Source of the DNA: Candidatus Bathyarchaeota archaeon
GTDB taxonomy: Archaea > Thermoproteota > Bathyarchaeia > Bathyarchaeales > Bathycorpusculaceae
Assembly: GCA_026014685.1 (NCBI GenBank)
Contig: JAOZHW010000003.1
Span: forward strand, 132,220-196,219
Direction of reading: 5' to 3'
DNA length: 64,000 nt
The position numbers and the translations under genes are program-made. A model generated the notes under the pieces. It did not search any database, had not been told where the DNA came from, and was given only the letters and a program-made list of their open reading frames with translations. This document shows positions 34,088-42,515 of this stretch, one piece after another. The number at the start of each line of letters is the position of its first letter. Positions within the stretch are counted from its first letter, which is position 1.

Positions 34088-36682
34088 ATGAGTCTCAACA
34101 ATTTTACAGTTAAATCTCAGGAAGCCATCCAGAAAGCCCTCGAAATCGCCTCTTCGAACCAGAACCAAGCCATCGAACCAGCCCACATACTAAAAGCCAT
34201 GTTGACGGTGGATGAGAACGTTGTGCCCTACTTGCTTAAGCAGTTAGGCGTCAATATGCAGACGCTTGGGGCGTCGCTGGATCGGCTGATTGCGGGGTTG
34301 CCCAAGGTCACAGGCGGCGAACCGTACCTCTCCACAAACTCCAACAAGGCACTCCACAAGGCACAAGAGCTAGCCGCCCAAAGCCAAGACAAATTCGTCT
34401 CCATCGAACAACTCCTCTTGGCAATCCTCTCACTAAACGACCCTGCTTCTCGCTTGCTTCAGAGCAGCGGGGTAAGGGAAAACGAACTTAAAGAAGCAAT
34501 CAAGCAATTGAGGAAGGGATCAACTGTGAATTCTCAAACAGCAGATGAAACCTACAACGCGCTGAACCGTTTCGCGATTAACCTCAACGAGCGGGCAAAA
34601 ACAGGCAAACTCGACCCAGTCATCGGCAGAGATGAAGAAATCCGTCGCGTGCTGCAAATCCTCTCCAGGCGCACCAAGAACAACCCAATTTTGATCGGCG
34701 AGCCAGGCGTGGGTAAAACCGCCATAGCGGAGGGCATAGCGCACCGCATAGTCAACGGCGACGTCCCCGAGAATTTGAAGTCGAAGCTGATTTACTCGCT
34801 TGACATGGGCGCACTCATAGCAGGAGCCAAATACAAAGGCGAATTCGAAGAACGCCTAAAAAGCGTCATAAAAGAAGTCGTCTCCTCCGAAGGCGAAATC
34901 GTCCTGTTCATCGACGAAATCCACACCCTGGTCGGTGCGGGCGGAGGCGAAGGCGCAATGGATGCTGCCAACATTCTCAAGCCTGCTCTGGCAAGGGGCG
35001 AGTTGCGGGCAATCGGCGCAACAACCCTCAAAGAGTACCAAAAATACTTCGAGAAGGATAAAGCGCTGGAGCGGCGTTTCCAGCCTGTTATGGTTAACGA
35101 ACCCGACACGTTGGCAGCAATCTCCATCCTTAGAGGGCTTAAAGAACGCTACGAAGTGTTCCACCACGTCCGAATCAAAGACGAAGCTATCATCGCAGCC
35201 GTTGAACTCTCCCAACGCTACATATCCGACCGTTTCCTCCCCGACAAAGCCATAGACCTCATCGACGAAGCCGCCTCCAAACTCCGCTTAGAAATCAACT
35301 CTGCCCCCGAAGAACTCGAAACCATTGAGCGGAAGATACGCCAATTGGAAATCGAGAGGGAAGCCATAAAACGCGAAAAAGACGAAACCAAACTCAAAGC
35401 CCTCAACCAGGAAATCGCCAACCTCAGCGAAGAACGCAACAAACTCCGCGCAAAATGGCAAGCCGAAAAAGACATCGTAGAGCAGATTCAGAAGAAAAAG
35501 AACGAAATCGAACAGCTCAAGTTTGAAGAAGAGCAAGCTAACCGCAACGGCGACCTCGGCAAAGTAGCGGAAATTCGTTACGGCAGAATCCCAGAAAACA
35601 ACCGCGCCATCGAGACGCTCAAGCAGAAGCTCTCGGAGATCCAAAAGGATTCACCGCTGGTCAACGAGGAAGTGGACGCAGAAGAAATCGCAGAAGTCGT
35701 CTCCCACTGGACAGGCATCCCTGTAAGCCGCATGCTGCAAAGCGAAAAAGAAAAACTGCTAAACATCGAAACCGAACTGCACAAACGCGTCGTAGGGCAA
35801 GAAGAAGCCATCCAAGCGGTATCAGACGCGATTCGCCGCAGCCGCGCGGGACTTCAAGACCCCAAACGCCCCATCGGCTCATTCATCTTCCTCGGAACCA
35901 CAGGCGTCGGCAAAACCGAGTTGGCCAAAGCGCTGGCGGAGTTCCTATTCAACAACGAAAACAACATGATACGCATCGACATGTCCGAGTACCAAGAACG
36001 CCACACCGTTTCTCGACTGGTGGGGGCGCCTCCGGGGTACGTGGGCTACGAAGAAAGCGGACAACTCACCGAAGCCGTCCGACGCAAACCCTACGCAGTG
36101 GTGCTGCTAGACGAAATCGAAAAGGCACACCCAGACGTCTTCAACATTCTGCTCCAAGTGCTTGACGATGGCAGATTAACCGACAACAAAGGCCGCACCG
36201 TAGACTTCAAGAACACCATCATAATCATGACCTCAAACATCGGCTCGCACCTCATCCAAGAAAACCTCGAACGCGCCACCGCCCAAAACCGCGACGAAAT
36301 CTGGAACCAAACCAAAGAGCAAGTGCTGAGTCTCCTCAAGAAAACCATTCGCCCCGAATTCCTCAACCGCATCGACGAAATCATCATGTTCCAGCCGTTG
36401 ACCGAAGCCGAAGTCCGAAAAATCGTCGAAAACCAACTCCAAGCCGTGCAGCGGATGCTTGAGAAGAACAACGTTAAAGTGGAGTTCACAAAGAAAGCCA
36501 TCGACCACATTGCCAAAGTTGGCTTTGACCCACAATTCGGAGCCAGACCCATCAAACGCGTCATCCAGAAGAGCGTTCTTAATGAGTTGTCAAAGATTAT
36601 CCTCGCCGAGAAAGTCGACAAAAACGCGACTATCATGGTGGATGAACGCAACGGTGGCTTGATTTTCAAAAACAAACCCTAA
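34088..36682 (+). CDS. clpB: ClpB-type disaggregase
   Basis: 864 residues (ATG 34088; the ATG follows a TTG). Clp-N repeats (about 1-145), first AAA+ module with Walker A GEPGVGKT (205-212) and Walker B VLFIDEIH, a coiled-coil M domain (about 405-525, Lys/Glu-rich heptads), second AAA+ with GTTGVGKT (about 605-612), and C-terminal D2 small domain ([12 protein letters not shown]). Rescues aggregated proteins together with DnaK. ClpB is usually bacterial; occurrence in archaea is patchy and suggests transfer. A leading T-rich end follows. No dnaK is in the window. Confidence 0.97.
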   Translation: MSLNNFTVKSQEAIQKALEIASSNQNQAIEPAHILKAMLTVDENVVPYLLKQLGVNMQTLGASLDRLIAGLPKVTGGEPYLSTNSNKALHKAQELAAQSQDKFVSIEQLLLAILSLNDPASRLLQSSGVRENELKEAIKQLRKGSTVNSQTADETYNALNRFAINLNERAKTGKLDPVIGRDEEIRRVLQILSRRTKNNPILIGEPGVGKTAIAEGIAHRIVNGDVPENLKSKLIYSLDMGALIAGAKYKGEFEERLKSVIKEVVSSEGEIVLFIDEIHTLVGAGGGEGAMDAANILKPALARGELRAIGATTLKEYQKYFEKDKALERRFQPVMVNEPDTLAAISILRGLKERYEVFHHVRIKDEAIIAAVELSQRYISDRFLPDKAIDLIDEAASKLRLEINSAPEELETIERKIRQLEIEREAIKREKDETKLKALNQEIANLSEERNKLRAKWQAEKDIVEQIQKKKNEIEQLKFEEEQANRNGDLGKVAEIRYGRIPENNRAIETLKQKLSEIQKDSPLVNEEVDAEEIAEVVSHWTGIPVSRMLQSEKEKLLNIETELHKRVVGQEEAIQAVSDAIRRSRAGLQDPKRPIGSFIFLGTTGVGKTELAKALAEFLFNNENNMIRIDMSEYQERHTVSRLVGAPPGYVGYEESGQLTEAVRRKPYAVVLLDEIEKAHPDVFNILLQVLDDGRLTDNKGRTVDFKNTIIIMTSNIGSHLIQENLERATAQNRDEIWNQTKEQVLSLLKKTIRPEFLNRIDEIIMFQPLTEAEVRKIVENQLQAVQRMLEKNNVKVEFTKKAIDHIAKVGFDPQFGARPIKRVIQKSVLNELSKIILAEKVDKNATIMVDERNGGLIFKNKP

Positions 36683-36759
36683 CCTCTTTTTCCTTTCAGT
36701 GGGTGTAGCAAAAAATTAAAGCCCGCCTCTACCTAACACTGCAGTTAGGAGAAGACCGC

Positions 36760-37599
36760 TTGGCAGTTTCCGTCACCAAAGCAAACGGCACCAAACAACC
36801 CTACGACCCAGAAAAAATCATCCAAACCTGCCTCCGACTCGGCGCCTCCCACAAAGAAGCCCTCCAAATCGAGCAGAAAATCGCACGCAAACTCTACGAC
36901 GGTATAAGTACCCAAAAGATTCTGCAACTCATTTTTACTCTAATGCGAAAATCAAAGCCCGCTGTGAGACACCTCTTTGACCTGCGGCGGGGCATAAGTT
37001 TGATGGCGTCTAAGCCCGAGTTCGAGGTTTATGTGCGGACGATCTTGGCGCAGAGCGGTTTTGCAGTGCAACCTAACACGGTGCTGCGGGGGCTGTGTGG
37101 AGAACATGAAGTGGACGCCATAGCCCAAAAAGATGGCGTAACCTACCTTGTGGAAGTTAAACATCATGTCAACTACCATGCACTCACGGGATTGGATGAG
37201 AGCCGCATAGCCCGAGCCATAATCGAAGACGTAACTGAAGGCTACCAAAACGGCACCTCAACACTCAAAGTCGACCGCGCCATGATAGTCACCAACACCC
37301 GCTTCTCCGACCACGCTTTAGCCTATGGCAGTTGCCGCGGGATATTGCAGATTGGGTGGGCGTCGCCTGAAGGGTTCTCCCTGAAAGAAACCATAAACAA
37401 GTACAAGCTTTATCCTCTGAGTTGCCTAAGAGGCGTCAAAGTGGAAACGCGGCTTCGACTCGTAGAAGCAGGCATTGTGCTGATTAAGCAGTTACTTCAA
37501 CAGGACGCACACTATCTAGAACGCAAACTTGGGTTGCCCTACAAAGAGGTGGCTGCGCTCCTCGAGAAAGCCGCGCATACAACTGAAACTCTGTGGTGA
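36760..37599 (+). CDS. ATP-cone/Mrr-like nuclease fusion
   Basis: 279 residues from TTG 36760 (AGGAGA upstream). Residues 1-88 form an ATP-cone (VTKANGTKQPYDPEKIIQTCLRLGAS...), the nucleotide-sensing domain of NrdD/NrdA regulators. Residues about 90-200 carry a Mrr/PD-(D/E)xK restriction-endonuclease-like core with GEHEVDAIAQKDGVTYLVEVKHH (D...EVK). The tail is helical. ATP-cone-Mrr fusions occur in archaea; they may be dNTP-gated nucleases, but no activity has been read from sequence. Confidence 0.85.
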   Translation: MAVSVTKANGTKQPYDPEKIIQTCLRLGASHKEALQIEQKIARKLYDGISTQKILQLIFTLMRKSKPAVRHLFDLRRGISLMASKPEFEVYVRTILAQSGFAVQPNTVLRGLCGEHEVDAIAQKDGVTYLVEVKHHVNYHALTGLDESRIARAIIEDVTEGYQNGTSTLKVDRAMIVTNTRFSDHALAYGSCRGILQIGWASPEGFSLKETINKYKLYPLSCLRGVKVETRLRLVEAGIVLIKQLLQQDAHYLERKLGLPYKEVAALLEKAAHTTETLW

Positions 37600-37715
37600 C
37601 AGAAAGCATCTTTTTGTTGGATATATTTCGGGTTCTGCATTAATGGCGTTTTTGGACGTTAACATATATTGCCTTTCGGCTTAAGCGTGGGGTATGGAGA
37701 AGGCTTGAGAGGAGT

Positions 37716-37976
37716 ATGGTGAACACCACGGTTCTCGGAGTAATTTTAGCTGCGTCGATTCTGGGTGCAAACGGCTTGCTCATCTTTGAGTCTTCTCAAA
37801 CTCAGATGCAGGAACTAAACAGCCAATTCAACGACGTCATGAATGGAACTATGGGGTTTTTTGATAACGCTTGGAGTGTAGCGCAGAAATTTCAAGACCC
37901 CAACTACAACTATAACCCACAAGACCTAGGCAACTACACAGCGCCTGACAAACTGTCAATCGGCGATGACCGATAG
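37716..37976 (+). CDS. Small secreted/membrane protein, function unknown
   Basis: 86 residues with an N-terminal hydrophobic segment (TTVLGVILAASILGANGLLIF) serving as signal or anchor, followed by a polar, Asn/Gln-rich extracellular tail. GAGGAG precedes the ATG at 37716. No domain recognised; coding status rests on the ribosome site and the amphipathic plan. Confidence 0.6.
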   Translation: MVNTTVLGVILAASILGANGLLIFESSQTQMQELNSQFNDVMNGTMGFFDNAWSVAQKFQDPNYNYNPQDLGNYTAPDKLSIGDDR

Positions 37977-38001
37977 ACCCTAAGAACCCCACAGTTGCAA
38001 C

Positions 38002-38535
38002 CTACACAATTGACCGCACATACCCAACGAGTTCGGTTATGTTTTCTTTTTTTGTGCAGTCTATCGGCTTAGAAAACGCAGCCAACATTCCTCTCTCGTC
38101 AGACGTCTTTTTCCTCTTAAAGAATAAACTCACTCGAAACATAGCCATAATTAATTTGTTAGGGCGGTCAAGGTTATGGTAGTTGAAGCCGCCTCTTAGA
38201 TAGAATAGTTTAACTGTGTTTTTTTCTTCATCCGAAAAATTGTTCCGCCAAACCTCATCCACTATGCCGCTTTTGGGAGGCGAAGCACCAACGGCAAACA
38301 CAACCACCCGCCGCTCCGAGAGATGAACCTTTTTACGCAGAAGCTTTAACCCGTTGATTCCCACGGCATGCAGACTGCCCCCGAAAACAATCAAGTCATA
38401 TCCAGCCAGTTTTTGAGCATCAATTTCTCTTGCCTCAAAGAGGTCTGCTTTGAGGTCTTCAGCTATCCACTGGGCATATTTTTTGGTGAAGCCAGATATG
38501 GAGCGGTAGACAACGGCGATTTGAGGCATAGACAT
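38002..38535 (-). CDS. Flavodoxin-domain protein (HemG-like)
   Basis: 177 residues. Flavodoxin fold with the FMN phosphate loop in VVYRSISGFTKKYAQWIAEDLKA (S-x-T/S-G-x-T-type), and LIVFGGSLHAVGINGLK as the second FMN loop. C-terminal half resembles HemG/menaquinone-dependent protoporphyrinogen oxidase-like domains. Redox partner unknown. It has no operon partner on the same strand; the next gene (winged helix) lies 180 bp upstream. Confidence 0.85.
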   Translation of the reverse strand: MSMPQIAVVYRSISGFTKKYAQWIAEDLKADLFEAREIDAQKLAGYDLIVFGGSLHAVGINGLKLLRKKVHLSERRVVVFAVGASPPKSGIVDEVWRNNFSDEEKNTVKLFYLRGGFNYHNLDRPNKLIMAMFRVSLFFKRKKTSDERGMLAAFSKPIDCTKKENITELVGYVRSIV

Positions 38536-38712
38536 CTCGAGGTTAACTTGTGGTGGAGGGATTAAAGCTTTAGCAACGTTGAGGCGCTGTTTGATACGTA
38601 ATCTTTGGTTTAGACGAATTTCTTCTTGAAATAAAATTTTGATTCGAAAAAGAATGGCGGTTGAAAAAAGTGTAGCTTGGAGGCGCCTAAACTTAGGCGA
38701 GGTTGTTGCAGG

Positions 38713-38994
38713 TTACCCGAATTTTGCTAAAACTTCCCGCCCGAAATCAGTTATCTCCAACGCATAGAATTCGTAGGGTCCCATTCTTTTCGGTGTATCA
38801 AGCACTTCGATGAGCCCAGATTTTGAGAGGTGCCGCACTGCATCGTTTAGGCCTTCAGGCATCAACCCTGTCCTTTTATGGACTAGGTCCACTTTGACTA
38901 AGAGGCCCTTTTCAAACTGAGATAAGGCGACAAGAACACGTTTAGCTGACTGGTCAAGCATGTCAAAATCGTCTTGTTCAAAATCTTCAACCAT
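38713..38994 (-). CDS. Winged-helix transcriptional regulator
   Basis: 93 residues from ATG 38994 (AGGTG upstream). Winged-helix DNA-binding protein: AKRVLVALSQFEKGLLVKVDLVHKRTGLMPEGLNDAVRHLSKSGLIEVLDTP (HTH plus wing) and FYALEITDFGREVL. No effector domain. Target unknown; may control the flavodoxin or the PQQ gene that diverges from it. Confidence 0.82.
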   Translation of the reverse strand: MVEDFEQDDFDMLDQSAKRVLVALSQFEKGLLVKVDLVHKRTGLMPEGLNDAVRHLSKSGLIEVLDTPKRMGPYEFYALEITDFGREVLAKFG

Positions 38995-39003
38995 ACAAAA
39001 CAC

Positions 39004-39286
39004 CTACCCCTAACTATAGCAATCTAAACATAAAAACCATTTGAAATAACGACTACGTAAATTCTTTTTGTGCTAAGTCATATATTAAAATATTTAAGCC
39101 TGGCAACAGCTTCTTTTTGTTATAATTGTATGTAAATTAACAAAAAAAGTGTTATAGAATACATTATTATACAATATTTATCCCAAAAAAGTAAAAAAAC
39201 TCACTAGACGTACATCGGTCTTAAAAGCACACCGCAGCTTCGCCTATAGTTAACAGGAGAAGGCTTTCCTGTCAAGGAGAAAGAAA
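39004..39286. promoter_or_regulatory. Promoter and leader of the PQQ-propeller gene
   Basis: Very AT-rich 280-bp divergent region. CTTAAAAGC at 39220 is the likely TATA box. The leader holds a 6-bp hairpin ACAGGA/TCCTGT (39253-39272) ahead of the AGGAGAAAG ribosome-binding site (39274-39282). Confidence 0.4.
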
Positions 39287-41890
39287 ATGAAAAAAAATAA
39301 ATTTATCGCAATTTTGATCGTCACACTTCTGGCGATCTCTATTGGGACATCAGCAGTAGTAAACGCACACACACCAGCATGGAATATCCCAACATACTGC
39401 TACGTAAGCGTTGCACCAAACCCCGCAGGGGTAGGTCAACTCGTGACTATCGGCATGTGGGTCCAGATACCTCCTCCCACTGCAGCTGGAACAAACGGAG
39501 ACAGATGGCATGGCTTCACAGTCAAAATCACCGATCCAGACGGTAAAGAAACAACCTTAGGCCCCTTCACTTCAGACGCTACAGGCGGAACATGGACCAG
39601 CTTCACACCCGACAAGGTAGGTAACTACTCGTTTGTAGTCAACTACCCAGGCGAAACCTTGAAAGGTGAAAACCGAGCCGCACAAAACAATCCATACATC
39701 GGCGACTACTTCATGCCCTCGACTAGCGAAAAAGCCTACCTAACAGTACAAGAAGAACCCATACCCCAACTTCCGATGGCTCCGATGCCCTCTCAATACT
39801 GGACACGCCCGATCTATGCAACCAACTACCCATGGTATCAAATTAGCGGTAACTGGCTAGGACTAGGTGCGCACTCATTCGCCGCAACAGGAAGATATAA
39901 CGCCACAGGAAACTACAACCCCTACTCTAACGCGCCGTTAGCAGCACACATCATGTGGACCAAACCGGTTGCTTTCGGAGGCCTTATGGGCGGAGAATAC
40001 GGCGGAGACGACACCAGCAACTACTATTCAACCTCACAATACGAACCAAAATGGGCACCAATCATAATGAACGGCGTAATGTACTACACCAATTTCCCAG
40101 GCAGCTCAACTAACCAAGTAGGCTGGTCAGCTCTAAACTTGAGGACTGGCGAAACAATCTGGACAGCTAACACTACTGACATTCTCAAATACGGACAGAT
40201 ACTTGACATGGTTAACCCCAACCAATTCGGAGGCATAGCATATCTTTGGGCTGTACCCTCTGGGCAAGGTGGATTCGGAGCGTCCCCAAGCACATACAAG
40301 TTGTTTGATGCTATGACTGGGCAGTACATTCTAAGCATCGTCAACGGCACTGGGATGAACATTGTTTCAGACGCAGGCGGAAACCTCATCGGGTACTATG
40401 TTAACTCGAGCAGAGCAAATCAATGGAACGCACCCACGCTGAACTGTTGGAACTCAACACAAGCGATCTTCTACCCAGACAGCCAGTACATAAAGGGCGT
40501 TACCTCTGACAGCTGGAGCTGGAGACCACGACAAGGCGGTGTAATTGACTTTGGCCGTGGAGTGATGTGGTCAAAACCGCTAGCTACCAACTTGACAACT
40601 GGCGCTTTCCCAGAAGGTTCCTCTTTAACGATTAACAGAGTAGACTGCGGAGTGGTACTTCTCAACGCCGTGGGCGCCACATATTACAATATAGGCTGGC
40701 AAGTTGACGCTGGATACAGTGCAGAAGACGGAAGACAACTATGGATAACCAACAGAACACTAACACCATTCACAAGAGACCAAGTCACCAAATCAGGCTT
40801 CGGCATGTACTATTACATTGAGTCAGCCACAGGCAAAATTAGAGCATACAGCTTAGACACAGGAAAACTAGTATGGGGCCCAGTGCAGCTCTCAGGCGAC
40901 AACGGAGCAGTTCCAGTTCCAAACCCCTACAACAGCATCGGAGGCTACCAAACCGAAATCGCTGACGGCGTTCTATACATCATGGGCTTCGGAGGCGACA
41001 TATGGGCAATCAACGCACTCAATGGAAAACAAGTGTGGTACACAAGCACGAACAAACTCATAGGTGAAGCAGGCTCAGACACTCCATACGGCGTATGGCC
41101 TCTGTGGGTTTTCAGCGGAGGCTCAATAGCTGGAGGAGTATACTTCCTAAACGTTGGCCACGAGTACAGTCCACCGCTTTTCCGCGGAGCAAAACAGCTT
41201 GCAATAAACATTACCAACGGAGAACTGGTCTGGGAAATATCAGGCTTTGACGTCACAAACGCAGCTACAATCGTTGACGGATATGTAACAGTGTTAAATG
41301 CATACGACAATCAACTCTACACATACGGCAAAGGTCCAAGCAAATTAACTGTCACTGCTCCCCAAGTTGGCGTTACCACTGAAACACCGGTTGTTATCAG
41401 AGGCACAATCACCGACATAGCAGCAGGCACAAAACAGGAAGCACAAGCAGCAAACTTCCCCAACGGCGTTCCATGCGTTTCAGATGCAAGCATGAGTCGA
41501 TGGATGGAATACGTCTACATGCAGCAACCTATGCCAACCGACGTAAAGGGTGTACCAATAACCATAAGTGTCCTTGACTCAAACGGCAACTACCGACAAA
41601 TCGGAACTACAACAAGCGATGGAAGCGGAATGTTCACTTTTACATGGACCCCTGACATCCCCGGTGACTTTACAGTGGTAGCCAGTTTTGACGGCTCAGA
41701 ATCCTATTGGCCGTCATCAGCTGAAACATCTTTCCACGCAACCGAAGTCTCTAAAGCAACTACAGCCCCCATAGAGATTCCGCAATCAGCCGCTGACCTA
41801 TACTTCATTCCCGCAATAGCAGGTATATTCGTTCTAATCATCATAGTGCTAGTTTTGCTAGTAATTATGATGACGAAAAAACGACCATAA
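39287..41890 (+). CDS. Secreted PQQ-like beta-propeller protein, membrane-anchored
   Basis: 867 residues. Signal peptide (FIAILIVTLLAISIGTSAVVNA), an Ig-like N-domain (VSVAPNPAGVGQLVTIGM ... VGNYSFVVNYPG), then a long PQQ-like propeller with repeated Trp/Gly blades (LNLRTGETIWTANTTDIL, YSLDTGKLVWGPV, INALNGKQVWYTS, INITNGELVWEIS). After about residue 690 an Ig/Big-type domain (TVTAPQVGVTTETPVVIRGTITD ... GDFTVVASFDGS) and C-terminal helix (FIPAIAGIFVLIIIVLVLLVIMM) with KKRP stop. Surface protein, possibly binding or S-layer associated; the PQQ cofactor sites are not evident. Confidence 0.9.
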   Translation: MKKNKFIAILIVTLLAISIGTSAVVNAHTPAWNIPTYCYVSVAPNPAGVGQLVTIGMWVQIPPPTAAGTNGDRWHGFTVKITDPDGKETTLGPFTSDATGGTWTSFTPDKVGNYSFVVNYPGETLKGENRAAQNNPYIGDYFMPSTSEKAYLTVQEEPIPQLPMAPMPSQYWTRPIYATNYPWYQISGNWLGLGAHSFAATGRYNATGNYNPYSNAPLAAHIMWTKPVAFGGLMGGEYGGDDTSNYYSTSQYEPKWAPIIMNGVMYYTNFPGSSTNQVGWSALNLRTGETIWTANTTDILKYGQILDMVNPNQFGGIAYLWAVPSGQGGFGASPSTYKLFDAMTGQYILSIVNGTGMNIVSDAGGNLIGYYVNSSRANQWNAPTLNCWNSTQAIFYPDSQYIKGVTSDSWSWRPRQGGVIDFGRGVMWSKPLATNLTTGAFPEGSSLTINRVDCGVVLLNAVGATYYNIGWQVDAGYSAEDGRQLWITNRTLTPFTRDQVTKSGFGMYYYIESATGKIRAYSLDTGKLVWGPVQLSGDNGAVPVPNPYNSIGGYQTEIADGVLYIMGFGGDIWAINALNGKQVWYTSTNKLIGEAGSDTPYGVWPLWVFSGGSIAGGVYFLNVGHEYSPPLFRGAKQLAINITNGELVWEISGFDVTNAATIVDGYVTVLNAYDNQLYTYGKGPSKLTVTAPQVGVTTETPVVIRGTITDIAAGTKQEAQAANFPNGVPCVSDASMSRWMEYVYMQQPMPTDVKGVPITISVLDSNGNYRQIGTTTSDGSGMFTFTWTPDIPGDFTVVASFDGSESYWPSSAETSFHATEVSKATTAPIEIPQSAADLYFIPAIAGIFVLIIIVLVLLVIMMTKKRP

Positions 41891-41914
41891 ACAAACCATG
41901 GGCATAAACTGCCC

Positions 41915-41940
41915 AGCCCCTTTTCTTTCAATTTTTTTAC
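41915..41940 (+). terminator. T-rich terminator after the PQQ gene
   Basis: CCCCTTTTCTTTCAATTTTTTTAC, T-rich run just downstream of the stop. Confidence 0.45.
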
Positions 41941-41987
41941 ATCTTTAGAAGCCGAAATAATTCAATTTCTCAGCTAAAAATATGAAG

Positions 41988-42061
41988 TGGACCGGGGGGG
42001 ATTTGAACCCCCGACCTCTTGAGTGCAAGTCAAGCGTTCATACCAGCTGAACTACCGGCCC
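41988..42061 (-). tRNA. tRNA-Ala(TGC)
   Basis: On the complement: acceptor GGGCCGG/CCGGTCC with the G3-U70 wobble that identifies tRNA-Ala, D arm GTTC/GAAC, anticodon stem CTTGA/TCAAG with loop CTTGCAC (TGC), T arm GGGGG/CCCCC around TTCAAAT, discriminator A73. 74 nt; CCA not encoded. No intron. Confidence 0.97.
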
Positions 42062-42176
42062 GCCACTTTCCCAAACAGATGCATTTCGGTGATATTTAGC
42101 TTTTGCCGCCATCCTCGGCGGCTCAACGAAAAATAAACAAAAACAGAATAAACAGAGAAACTAACCCTTATGGCTT

Positions 42177-42308
42177 TTAGTATCGGTTTCTGGGTCGTGG
42201 GGGGCGTTTTTTTGCCCAGCATTCGCGACAGTATACGGGTCTGTTCGGGTCAGGTTTGAATGGAACTTCGCAATCTTGGCCACATTCAGAACAGGTTGCC
42301 TTATGCAT
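42177..42308 (-). CDS. 43-residue zinc-ribbon protein
   Basis: A short frame from ATG 42308 encodes CSECGQDCEVPFKPDPNRP followed by VYCRECWAKKRPP, i.e. two CxxC knuckles. This is the shape of the small CxxC-x(n)-VPFxP-x(n)-RPVYCRxC zinc-ribbon proteins common in archaea and some bacteria. Function unknown. The basic C-terminus suggests nucleic-acid or ribosome contact. Another frame also open here is a shadow. Located between tRNA-Ala and the kinase gene. Confidence 0.75.
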   Translation of the reverse strand: MHKATCSECGQDCEVPFKPDPNRPVYCRECWAKKRPPRPRNRY

Positions 42309-42515
42309 TTCTTTTGACACTTGCTTTTCAACTCCTTGCTACCTTTTTTGTGCAAAAGTCGGTTTTGCACTTTGACTTTAATCGGTTTAGGTTGGATATA
42401 ACATTTTTTATTGCGAGTAATTCGTGTGTCGGCTTGTTTTGTATGTGATTTTTGGTATTTTCTATGTTTATTTCTGCTTCACAAAGGCTTTTAATTCGGA
42501 ATCTGAATAAAACCC

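Noticed and set aside
35288..35644. 118-codon minus-strand frame inside clpB
   Set aside because: Antisense shadow of the ClpB coiled-coil region; no own ribosome site or motif.
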